Of a DNA stretch of 21,812 nucleotides, positions 1 through 8,718 are shown one piece after another (positions within the stretch are counted from its first letter, which is position 1; each line of letters opens with the position of its first letter). The translations under genes and the position numbers were made by a program. This DNA comes from Gymnopilus junonius (taxonomy: Eukaryota > Basidiomycota > Agaricomycetes > Agaricales > Galerinaceae), in the NCBI GenBank assembly GCA_015501075.1, contig JADNYJ010000519.1:1-21812 (forward strand), in the 5' to 3' direction. The notes under the pieces are model-generated. The model did not search any database. It was given only the letters and a program-made list of their open reading frames with translations, and was not told the DNA's origin.

Positions 1-1
1 G

Positions 2-2800
2 ACTGAGCAAAGCCACGTCCCAACAGCTGACAAAGTCTTCCAAGTTTTCAGTGGTGGCAACATCCCTCGCATGGAATCGGGATCTGAGGACGACAACGAT
101 GACAACAAGGAAGAAATCGAAGAAGTTGATTTCAACGAAATTGACAAATTTTTCACGGCCTCGGAATCAGTAAAGACGACTACAGTGCACAAGGATGCGA
201 TCACAGAAACGACAACTATGCTAGAACAACAATTTACAGGGTTTTACTTTGACCCTAATCCAGCGCTGGCCCCTGGGTCATGGCACCACCCAGCAACTGA
301 TGCCGATGTCGATGAGCTAGCGAGGATGGTCGATGAAGCTTTGTCTGCGACAGACGAAAACGTTACCTCAGATGTGGCCATGTCAGCTCCGCCTGCTGAA
401 GGAGCATTTTCATCGTCTGTGACAGACCTTTTCTATGTCGATGTGCAACCATCGCCAGTGCCCGTAGACAAAGCTCCTTCATCGGACCTCCTTCCTCCGC
501 TTCCAGACGATGATTCGGACGATATTATCGTCTACGTAGCGCCTCATCCTCGCAAATCAGAGGCTGAAAAGGAGCAGCATGAAGATATCTTGATAGCGGA
601 AGGTGATACGTCCCATTTTTCGCCCTATGTCAGCCCAGCGACTCTGTCAAGCATTGCTGCAGACGAAGTGACATCTTCTGCTTCCGCCCCTGATCCTGTG
701 TCAGGACAATCAACCGTTCCGCTAGCAATGCCCTCACTCTCATCTTTCTCCTTCTCCTTTTCTAGAACCCCTAGCAAACCATCTTCATCGGCCAGGCTCG
801 TTGTTCCACCCGTAAGCACGCCACGTCAAGCTAAAGCATGGAAGAAGAAACGCGGGCTTGCGGTGGGGAGCAAGGCTAAGAGGCGAGGAAGGTTAGCCAA
901 ATCCTCCTTCGGTACTTTTGGTGCGATGCGCGAGGAGGCCTTGCTGCACCCCGATCCAAGGAAGGCTGAGCGGAGGAGGGGTGATTCTGACTTAGATTGG
1001 GGCGATGAGGAAGATTATGATGAGACCGCGAGCGTTGATGAGGTCGAGGTAGGTTTGGAGAAGTTGGTTGGACGGAAGGGAAAAGGAAAGGAAAAAAGCG
1101 AAGAACAAGCCAAGGAGGAGAAGGAGGAAAATGTCGAAATGAATTTGAAGGTGGAAGTAGATGTGTCGAAGACGACTGTCAAGAGGAGGAAAGACAAGGG
1201 CAAAGCCAAGGCTCTGAATGTTGCCAACCTCTTGGATGGTGAGGTCAGCGCTGGCCATGGGATGGACGTCGACTCTGACGTGGCCGAACCTGATTTTGAC
1301 GCGATGAAGAGGTTTGCCAGTGGGCTGTTGGGTCCTACTGCTGGCGTGCTCGTGACAATGGAGGACGTTGATATTGAAGAGAGGATCAAGAAGGAAGATG
1401 ACGAAGAGGATGATAGCGATTCTTCGAGTTTTGAAGATGACGATGATGAAGAGGGCGATATCCTCGCTGCTGAAGAAGCTATGCTTATCTCAGAGGCTTT
1501 AGAGTTCGATGAAGGCTCCGGCGAGGATGAAGATGATAGTGATGATGATGAAATCGACCTGACGCCTAAGACAAGCTTCCAAGCTCGATTGGAGAAGCTG
1601 CGAAACATATCCCGATCAAGGAAGGCAGCTGATACTTCTCTTGAAGGGGAAGGTGTTGATGGCGACGACGACGAGGACGGCGAGAGTGATGAAGACAGAG
1701 TAGACTTCCTTCATCGGCATATGACCTGGGCGGAGCAAGATGAGGATTTCATCCAGGAGATTCAGGTAATTGCAATTGCGATAAGCAAGATACTCGAAGC
1801 CATGCTGACTTCTTTTCTTATCATAGAATATCCTGGACGAGAACGAGGATGTTTTGAAGGGCAGAGACCGAAAGTCGAGGAAAGCTCTCTTCCGATTTGT
1901 GCAGAATGGAGATTTCGAGGACTTGGAAGAATACGGATATACTCCAGCTAGTACGTTACTCTCCTCATTTGGCTGGCACCTATTTGCTCATATACCTTTC
2001 ACCAGAGCGGAGGAGAGACAAAGGAAAAGATCTGCCTCTTGACCTTCAAACCCAGTGGGAGAAAGATCGCCAAAAGAAGGCAGAACACAGAAAGGCCCGC
2101 GAGCTTGCTCGTCTAGAAGAGGCTGCCGATCCCATGAGCAAGAAAAAAGGAGGCAAGAAAGGACGAAAAGCGATGCTCGCCGCTGCCGCTCTTGACCCAA
2201 CGATCAACGTTATTCCAAACCGCATCATCGACATGACCACCCTCGTGCAGCAAATTCGACGGTTCATAGCCGACATCGGTGGGCCCAACAGCATGTCGCT
2301 CCCGCCAACGAACAAGGAGACAAGGAAGAACGTGCATGAGCTGGCTGTGGCTTTTGGCCTGAAGAGCTTGAGCAAGGGTAAAAACGATGCGCGGTATACC
2401 ACGCTGACTAAGATGACAAGGACCGGGGTGAACATAGATGAGAGGAAGGTAGCAAAGATTGTGAGGAGGGCTGGCGGGATGGGTGCCAGGGGTGATTCGT
2501 TCATTTATGATAAGAAGGGCAAGGGTCCTCCGACGAAGATGCCGAAGCATAAAGAGGGTGAAGTGGTTGGTCAGGTTCGTGTTGTTCTATTGTTCTTTCA
2601 AACTGGGATGATGAGTTGCTGAACTTGTTCTGTGTTATTCATAGGCTGCACCCAAACTCAATGAGAGTAACGTCGGCTTCCGCATGCTGGCTATGATGGG
2701 CTGGTCGGAGGGTAACCGTATTGGTTTCACTGGCGGTCTGGATGCCCCTTTGACTGCGGTCATCAAACATACCAAGTTGGGCTTGGGTGCCACGAAATAA
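2..2800 (+). CDS. SQS1: SQS1-like R3H and G-patch domain protein, 5' partial
   Basis: Yeast Sqs1/Pfa1 is a G-patch cofactor of the DEAH helicase Prp43 in late 18S rRNA maturation; the same role is inferred here. The frame is open to the left edge, so the ATG at 71 is probably internal and the N-terminus is missing. Exons 2-1765, 1827-1950, 2006-2574 and 2645-2800 are joined by GT..AG introns of 61, 55 and 70 nt with matching phases, giving about 870 visible residues. Long Asp/Glu-rich tracts and basic Lys/Arg patches fill roughly residues 300-560. An R3H domain lies near residues 711-770, with the RxxxH signature in TRKNVHELA. A C-terminal G-patch covers about 828-868 (GFRMLAMMGWSEGN, then GFTGGLDAP and GLG). 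The order acidic region, R3H, G-patch at the extreme C-terminus is that of the Sqs1 family. It converges on the F-box-like gene, with stop codons 180 bp apart. Confidence 0.9.
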
Positions 2801-2979
2801 GCAGCCTGGTATGCAATACCTTAATTTCATGATTGACTACTGGACCATCTATTTTGTGCCTTTGTCCTTGATGTTCTTATCGGTGATGGTTTTAGTACGA
2901 GCTTCTTGTTATTCACTTTCTCGTTTTATGGTCACATGCTACAATTCATTCCACCAGTAGAAACACATGCGAATTATCT

Positions 2980-3872
2980 TCAATGTACCTCACTCTCTTT
3001 TTCCTCTCGAGTTTGCAACGCCACCTGCCTGTCTGCTTTCTGCCAAAAATCTTCTTTTCCCAATGCATCTGCTTTCCACTCTTCTATGCCGTCATAATCA
3101 TCCGACAACGACAACAGCACGACCCTCTTGTCACTGACTCCAGTGGAATACTGTTGATATGACCTGACAAAACAGACGAGAACTTCGATGCTCTTGCAAC
3201 TATCCAGAATATATTGCGCGAAGTCGGAGATTGGTTGTTCCACAGCCAGATGACTGAGCTTAGGCAGAAGAGCGAGTTTCTCGCATGTCTTCTGCCTATC
3301 GAAGAAGATATTTGATAACTGTAAGTGAGTAATGTTATGAAAAGGGGATTCGTCGAATGGTGTTTCGACTCCCATTGTGAACAAATCTAGTGACAACCTC
3401 TGGATTGGTAGAGCCTGTACAACGTATTTGGCGTATCGATAATCATACGTTTCCCACAAAGCGAGGTTTTCAACGCGGGTGCAATTCTGGAGAATCTCAG
3501 CTACGATATGCCAGGTAACGGAGTAAAGAAGAACGTGTTTGGCATGTTTCGTTGCCTTGTAAAAGAGAGGAAGCTTCACGCGATCGCTCAGATCGTACTC
3601 CGTGTAGTGATATATAGGAGGAAAGGATGGTAATGGAGGCGCAAAGAAGATGATTTTGTATAATTCCGGCTCTATCCTATACCGAGAAGAAGTTTTAATC
3701 GAGCAGAATAACTGATAACAGCGGAGTGTACGTACCATTCCTTGACCCGGCGTGCAACGAGAATCAGAGTTGCAGCAGATTTAGAAGAGCCTGATGCAGC
3801 AAGTTCGAAAATCTGACGCTCTAGTTCAGGCGGGAGAATTGGGTTCTGTAAGGCAAGGGAGGAAGTACACAT
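2980..3872 (-). CDS. F-box-like protein (277 aa, two exons)
   Basis: Probable substrate-recognition protein of the divergent F-box class that is expanded in agaricomycetes. Exons on the minus strand are 3872-3736 and 3676-2980; the 59-nt intron (GTACGT..TATAG, 3735-3677) splits a Trp codon and joins VKEW to IEPELYKI. The N-terminus has a short F-box-like helix, [15 protein letters not shown], at residues 12-26. The rest is a loose leucine-rich stretch (for example [12 protein letters not shown] and LSHLAVEQP). The C-terminus has [16 protein letters not shown], resembling a tail often seen in these fungal proteins. The ATG at 3872 is chosen because the F-box-like segment follows at once. No catalytic motif is visible. 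The family is recognised from its general pattern, not from a close named homologue, and Skp1 binding is inference. Confidence 0.72.
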
Positions 3873-4151
3873 TCTTTTCCCTATCTTGAAATACGGTCAG
3901 AAATTTTACAAGCAAATAAGCCAGGAGCGAACTAAGGATGGTTGTTGAGTATAAGCCTGCAGCCGACATTAAAAATAGATGAACTTTCTTCGGTTAATCC
4001 CGATACCTTTTCACCGACACCCTCACTTGCTCGTTCATTTTGCGCTAAAATACCTAACTGGCCATCTTGTCAGTGCTACTGCTATCGCACACCGCTCTCA
4101 TTAACATTTACCAAGAAAATGCAAACGTAGGTACGTATTCGACTGTACATG

Positions 4152-4519
4152 TTATGCTTTCTGTCCCAGAATTCGCTCGAATTCTTCCTCAGTATGGTTC
4201 CATAACTTTTCAGTAACATCTTCCTTTCTAAGTTTCTCTAGCGTTTCCTCCACCTTTTTCCCTGCACTCTCTCCGTCCCAGTCAATAGAGTATATCCCAC
4301 TTCCGGTCTTACCGTCCGTCCCTCTTGCAGTATCCACCCCATCCTGTAAGGGCACACCAGAAGCACCATCTTCACTGGCACTTGCTGGATACCTTGCACT
4401 TGTGGCAAAATATAAATGGCGCTCTCCGCTCTCTTGATTAGGAATATAAATGAAAGGGCCTATCACCCAAAGAACCGCCTTCAATACCAACATTGGGGCA
4501 CTTTTAGCACCTCTTCCGA
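4152..4519 (-). pseudogene. Short-chain dehydrogenase/reductase, 3' half cut off by insertion
   Basis: C-terminal part of the SDR gene whose 5' half lies beyond the foldback element at 7074-7783. After the target-duplication copy the minus frame reads GRGAKSAPMLVLKAVLWV, then the family-typical ESGERHLYFATSARYPAS, GVDTARGTDGKTGSGIYS and WNHTEEEFERI, and stops at 4152. This tail matches the usual end of fungal NAD(P)-binding SDRs of about 300-330 residues. The frame can be followed back to 4553, but those first codons are element DNA. With no promoter of its own the fragment is unlikely to be expressed as an enzyme. The coding sequence shows no internal stop or frameshift, so the break is probably recent. 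The F-box-like gene starts 280 bp further along on the same strand. Confidence 0.85.
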
Positions 4520-4520
4520 T
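4513..4520. repeat. Target-site duplication, left copy
   Basis: CTTCCGAT next to the left tip of the foldback element, repeated at 7074-7081 next to the right tip. The duplication is 8 bp if the last T belongs to the target, or 7 bp if that T starts the element's TATGGCGG tip; the sequence alone cannot separate these. It lies in SDR coding sequence (ATCGGAAG on the coding strand). Confidence 0.85.
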
Positions 4521-5476
4521 ATGGCGGTGAAACTGTACATTAATTAATCGCAATATATTCCCAGCGCAACCGCAACTTTTAGACCAATTTCCCTGTAAAT
4601 TAAGCTATATTGACCCTATTCCATGAATTATGCTCGAGCACAGATATTTTGCGCTCAAGCTCAATTTTTGAGGTGAAAGCGCAATCCTGAGCTAAGCTAC
4701 TTTTAAGGAGCGACCTCGGAATCCAGTTCAGCAAGTTTAATTGTATAGCGCAACATCCGATCATGCAGCTACTTTTAATTGAGGAGCTACTTTTAATTGC
4801 GCAGCTACTTTTTGAAGAGCTATCTTACAATTGCCTTCGGAGCGCATTTCCCAAGGGCAGCGGAGCACATTCTCACCCGGTCCAGGATAACCGAGTTAGC
4901 CGGTATGCCGGATAGCCGGCCTTCCAAATTGGGAAGCTGCTGGTCATTCACCTTCAAAGATCATCGATTTAAACATAGAGGGGTCTTTTACTAAGCTCCA
5001 AAACTATGATAATTAAATTCTATACATCAATAGCTTTCGAATGAGACCAATATCTCGATCGTCGGTGCTCTGGTTGCTGAGTAATCGCGTCTCTCGTATA
5101 TGAGCAGAGGCTTGCAGATCCTGTGATCGCAGTCACATGCCGCATAACATTGGCTTGACATCTACTTCAGTCTTCAATGTAAATCGATTCTATTCAAGGT
5201 TTCTATCTACGGGTACTAATGTAACTACTGACTATCTAATTAGCTATTGACCGTCTGGTCTGTGTGACTGTGTCTATCGGATGCCGCTTCATTGGTCCTT
5301 GATAACAAGGGCCACAAAGACACATATAAATAAATGCCATATAAAGTATGGAGGAGGAGGGTTCGAGATTATGATGCGAATTGCAAATGACTGGACTCGA
5401 TCGGGATGCAGGAAGGGGAGGGGTAAATAAAACTACGAAGTGAAATAAGATAATAGACTAAATTAGTCTAGTCAAG
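4520..5476 (+). repeat. Left inverted arm of foldback element (957 bp)
   Basis: Inverted copy of 6117-7073. It carries four AGCTACTTTT motifs at about 4695, 4767, 4785 and 4803, a subterminal cluster of the kind transposases often bind. The arm ends inwardly with the perfect palindrome TAGACTAAATTAGTCTA (5454-5470) and then GTCAAG, after which the two sides diverge. Confidence 0.9.
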
Positions 5477-5481
5477 GTTAT

Positions 5482-5673
5482 GTGTCACCTTTCTCTGCTG
5501 ATCGTCGACGGCGTCAAGCTATGACCCCCATTGCTGCAGGATCATCTGTACTCCCGGTCACTCCCATTCGCTTTGATCATATTGATCATCATCAATCTCC
5601 TGAAGTCATGTCATCTCCGAAACGAGGCTTTGCAAAAGCTCCAGAGCTCAAGTGCGATCCATGGAAGTTCTAA
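5482..5673 (+). other. Coding-like segment in the element loop, possible captured gene 3' end
   Basis: A frame open from 5467 runs to a TAA at 5671-5673 and reads SPFSADRRRRQAMTPIAAG, VTPIRFDHIDHHQSPEV and RGFAKAPELKCDPWKF. It has no start codon in good context before the Met at 5521. From about 5680 to 6110 the loop becomes T/C-rich and stop-rich, like a fungal 3' UTR. The pattern suggests the end of a host gene captured between the arms. The protein is not recognised, and chance is possible for a frame this short. Confidence 0.35.
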
Positions 5674-6116
5674 GACTTTGGACCGTCCCAACTTGATCCT
5701 TAGCTTTCGTCACTTGTCAGTAATTCTTTTACTTCCACTTTCTCCCGCTTCCATGAAACCACCATTCGCATTCGCGTCACTTTGCTTGCTAGTCATTTCG
5801 TTTTTTCTTTCTACCCTCCCGTTTTTATTTTAATAACTCATCTTATGACCTTCATGTTTCTCCTCATGCTCTGGACAACGTCACATTCTCCTTCCTCTCC
5901 ACATATCATCGCATCGCATTGGACCTCTCTGCATCTTCCTTATTTAACCATTCAACAACATGTAGCATAATCATCCTCTTATGGGTCTCTTCGTTTCACC
6001 CCATGTTATTGGGGCATTCCTCCTCTTTGAATCATTTTACTATCACTCATTTTACTATCTCTCATCGCATCGGAACTTTCCCCTTTAATCCCCTTTAATC
6101 AAGATCGTAATCCAAG

Positions 6117-7073
6117 CTTGACTAGACTAATTTAGTCTATTATCTTATTTCACTTCGTAGTTTTATTTACCCCTCCCCTTCCTGCATCCCGATCGAGTCC
6201 AGTCATTTGCAATTCGCATCATAATCTCGAACCCTCCTCCTCCATACTTTATATGGCATTTATTTATATGTGTCTTTGTGGCCCTTGTTATCAAGGACCA
6301 ATGAAGCGGCATCCGATAGACACAGTCACACAGACCAGACGGTCAATAGCTAATTAGATAGTCAGTAGTTACATTAGTACCCGTAGATAGAAACCTTGAA
6401 TAGAATCGATTTACATTGAAGACTGAAGTAGATGTCAAGCCAATGTTATGCGGCATGTGACTGCGATCACAGGATCTGCAAGCCTCTGCTCATATACGAG
6501 AGACGCGATTACTCAGCAACCAGAGCACCGACGATCGAGATATTGGTCTCATTCGAAAGCTATTGATGTATAGAATTTAATTATCATAGTTTTGGAGCTT
6601 AGTAAAAGACCCCTCTATGTTTAAATCGATGATCTTTGAAGGTGAATGACCAGCAGCTTCCCAATTTGGAAGGCCGGCTATCCGGCATACCGGCTAACTC
6701 GGTTATCCTGGACCGGGTGAGAATGTGCTCCGCTGCCCTTGGGAAATGCGCTCCGAAGGCAATTGTAAGATAGCTCTTCAAAAAGTAGCTGCGCAATTAA
6801 AAGTAGCTCCTCAATTAAAAGTAGCTGCATGATCGGATGTTGCGCTATACAATTAAACTTGCTGAACTGGATTCCGAGGTCGCTCCTTAAAAGTAGCTTA
6901 GCTCAGGATTGCGCTTTCACCTCAAAAATTGAGCTTGAGCGCAAAATATCTGTGCTCGAGCATAATTCATGGAATAGGGTCAATATAGCTTAATTTACAG
7001 GGAAATTGGTCTAAAAGTTGCGGTTGCGCCGGGAATATATTGCAATTAATTAATGTACAGTTTCACCGCCATA
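6117..7073 (-). repeat. Right inverted arm of foldback element (957 bp)
   Basis: Reverse complement of 4520-5476. The two differences noticed, at 7044 (opposite 4549) and 7030 (opposite 4563), are both transitions within 45 bp of the tips. The stretches compared in the middle and at the inner end are identical. It contains the mirrored AGCTACTTTT motifs (about 6781-6898) and the inner palindrome at 6123-6139. Confidence 0.9.
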
Positions 7074-7081
7074 CTTCCGAT
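7074..7081. repeat. Target-site duplication, right copy
   Basis: CTTCCGAT following the right tip (CACCGCCATA), matching 4513-4520. Removing the element and one copy restores the continuous SDR reading frame. Confidence 0.85.
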
Positions 7082-7783
7082 GCCTGATTTAACGGGCCCC
7101 GGAAAATCGTGCACGAAGCTCACTTCAGGCGCCTTTTTTGCGAGAACTTCATGAGAGAGAGTTATGAGGGAACTAGCGTGGCTGCGTGCAGAGAGCCCTA
7201 ATTTCCAGCCCTGGAAATCATTCGTATCGATTGGGCCTTCTTTACCTCCAGCAAAGACACTGACTACCCTGCGAAGTCCAGTAGCACGGCGGAGTAATGG
7301 TAAGAGGTTGAGGATGAATCTAGCGCGCGAGTAATATGCCAGAGAAGCAGTAAGATGCAGGTCTTCCGAGGTTTCTGTGACACAACTCAGCACGCATTCT
7401 GCGACGAAATAATAGACAGCACGTACTGGTATGTGTGATTAAAGTTCCTTGGCTCATAAACAAGATGTTGATCGCTGTTTCTTTACTTTGGATATCCCGA
7501 CAGACTTCATCAACGACGTGAATCAGGCTGACATCGGCCTTGATGAATATATAGTCTCCATTGACATTGAGGGTTTTGCATTCAGTCGTGATGCGATCAC
7601 CAGCTTCCTGAGATCGGCCAATAAAGTAGACACGGGGCTTGCTGGCATGCTTTGCAAACTGCTTTAGCGTCGTCTCGCCAATGCCATTCGTAGCACCCAC
7701 AAAGACAGCAATTCTGGACGACAAGAGAGTAGTACTGGTGCTGCTTGAAAATATTGTGACCTATTTTCAGTTGTATTCACCAT
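7074..7783 (-). pseudogene. Short-chain dehydrogenase/reductase, 5' half cut off by insertion
   Basis: N-terminal and central part of a fungal classical-type SDR (NAD(P)-dependent oxidoreductase; substrate unknown). Visible motifs are the Rossmann glycine motif VFVGATNGIGETTLKQF, IFIKADVSL, INILFMSQGTL, then YYSRARF, RRVVSVFAGGKEGPIDTNDF and SFVHDFPGPVKSGIG, where the element begins. YYSRAR sits where YxxxK is usual, with Arg in place of Lys. A 52-nt intron at 7426-7375 (GTACGT..CACAG) joins the frames correctly. The start is uncertain: the first ATG (7783) reads MVNTTENR, as family members begin, but in another frame. Either a 47-nt intron with a weak GTCACA donor (7760-7714) or a one-base deletion explains this. 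The 3' half is at 4152-4519; an intact gene would encode about 300-320 residues. Confidence 0.85.
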
Positions 7784-8448
7784 TTTGCTGTCAATCATCT
7801 CGAATCTGAATTTTTATTGTTTTTTGAATTGCGGCCTTGGAAAACTTGACTTTCCTTCGACAGCTGTCCGCAAATTTAGGAAGCCTCTAAAGAAGTTCTC
7901 CCGTCATGTCCAATTGAGGGTTATTGGTAGAGTTGGTCGGCTGCCAAAATGGCCAAATCTGACATGGATATTCCGGTAGAGGATGCTACATGATTCAGTA
8001 CGCTGTCCATTAGCTTTTTTTAGCTTGTACAAGCGAAAGAAGTGAAAAAAAGGGCGCTATTTTTAGGGATTCGGAATTCTAGCCTAGAATCCGAAAAAGC
8101 TGCTGCAGAAAGGCGTGCCACTTGGCTTTCCTTGCCTGTGGATCCTGTCCCTTTGATCTGTTCTGATAAAGTTGACACTATATCTCTCACTTATATATTC
8201 AATGAAGTGGTTAGCTGTTTTTCCATCTTTACTTTCTGCCAGCAGTAAATCCTGGAAAAGTGAAAAAAGCAGCAAAAGCGAACAAGTAAATGGACTACTT
8301 GCTGATGTATTCAAAACCGCTGATGAACTGGTCACTGCGACTAAGTCCAGTAACAGACAGGCGGCTTGACTTCGAACCATAGATTTACCGGCCAATGGGA
8401 TGTCACCCTTTCCGGGACCTTGTCTTCCATGCGCTATATCAGTCATCT
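7784..8448. other. Intergenic, no recognisable gene
   Basis: Sequence upstream of the SDR start. It has several short overlapping frames (for example a 120-codon minus-strand frame at 8084-8446 and a 65-codon plus-strand frame at 8172-8369) but none has a recognised domain, and frames on both strands overlap. It could be decayed coding DNA. The only clear structure is the hairpin at 8070-8095. Confidence 0.5.
8070..8095. repeat. Short hairpin
   Basis: TTCGGAATTCTAG is followed by CC and then TAGAATCCGAA. The arms pair over about 12 bp with a one-base bulge. Function unknown; it may be a remnant of an inverted-repeat element. Confidence 0.55.
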
Positions 8449-8718
8449 ATACTGTACTATTTCATTCAATTCGGCAGTCACGCGTCACGGAGCCTTTCAA
8501 ATCCCCGAAATGTCACGGTAGTCACGGAGATTTTGCCAGGTTGCCGAAATCATTTGGTGGTCACAAGCTAAATATATAAATTTTTTGCCGCCTGCGGCGC
8601 TAAACTGCCGAAAATTTTGGGGCCTGTCACGGTGAATTTTCGAGGGTGCCGAAACCAAATTTCGGCAGGCCCGTCACGCGTCACGGGCCCTGCCGAATTG
8701 ATTGAAATAGTACAGTAT
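8449..8718. mobile_element. MITE-like element with 29-bp inverted repeats
   Basis: Terminal inverted repeats at 8449-8477 and 8690-8718 match at 28 of 29 positions and begin ATACTGTACTATTTCA inward from each end. A TA or AT dinucleotide at both borders is compatible with a TA target duplication, as in Tc1/mariner-type MITEs; this assignment is tentative. The interior is not palindromic but is dense in short motifs: GTCACG occurs seven times, all in one orientation, and GCCGAA or its complement six times. GTCACGCGTCACGG stands as a direct repeat just inside both ends. There is no coding capacity. Confidence 0.75.

Larger units (their letters stand above)
4520..7073. mobile_element. Non-autonomous foldback DNA element with 957-bp inverted arms
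   Basis: The element consists of left arm 4520-5476, loop 5477-6116 and right arm 6117-7073. Every arm position x pairs with 11593-x with no net gap, and only two mismatches were noticed in the stretches compared. The tips read TATGGCGGTGAAACTGTAC inward on both sides. Target-site duplications flank it, and the SDR gene is interrupted exactly there. No transposase reading frame exists in the arms or loop, so mobility would need an enzyme in trans. A 7-8 bp duplication is compatible with hAT or Mutator-like elements, and very long inverted repeats suggest a foldback derivative; the superfamily is not settled. A 65-codon frame occurring identically in both arms (4797-4994 and 6599-6796) begins with TTG and looks non-coding. 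Confidence 0.9.

Noticed and set aside
1015..1608. Ser-rich minus-strand frame of 197 codons
   Set aside because: Antisense shadow of the acidic tracts of the SQS1-like gene.
4797..4994. 65-codon frame repeated in both arms (also 6599-6796) as a transposon protein
   Set aside because: It begins with TTG, has no recognised domain, and appears twice only because it lies in the inverted arms.
4520..7073. Palindrome as a pure assembly or library artefact
   Set aside because: A matching 7-8 bp target duplication, a unique loop and exact interruption of a gene argue for a real insertion, though long reads should confirm it.
8449..8477. Relationship between the MITE-like tips and the foldback tips (both contain ACTGTAC)
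   Set aside because: Shared string is seven bases at different distances from the ends; not enough to infer common origin.
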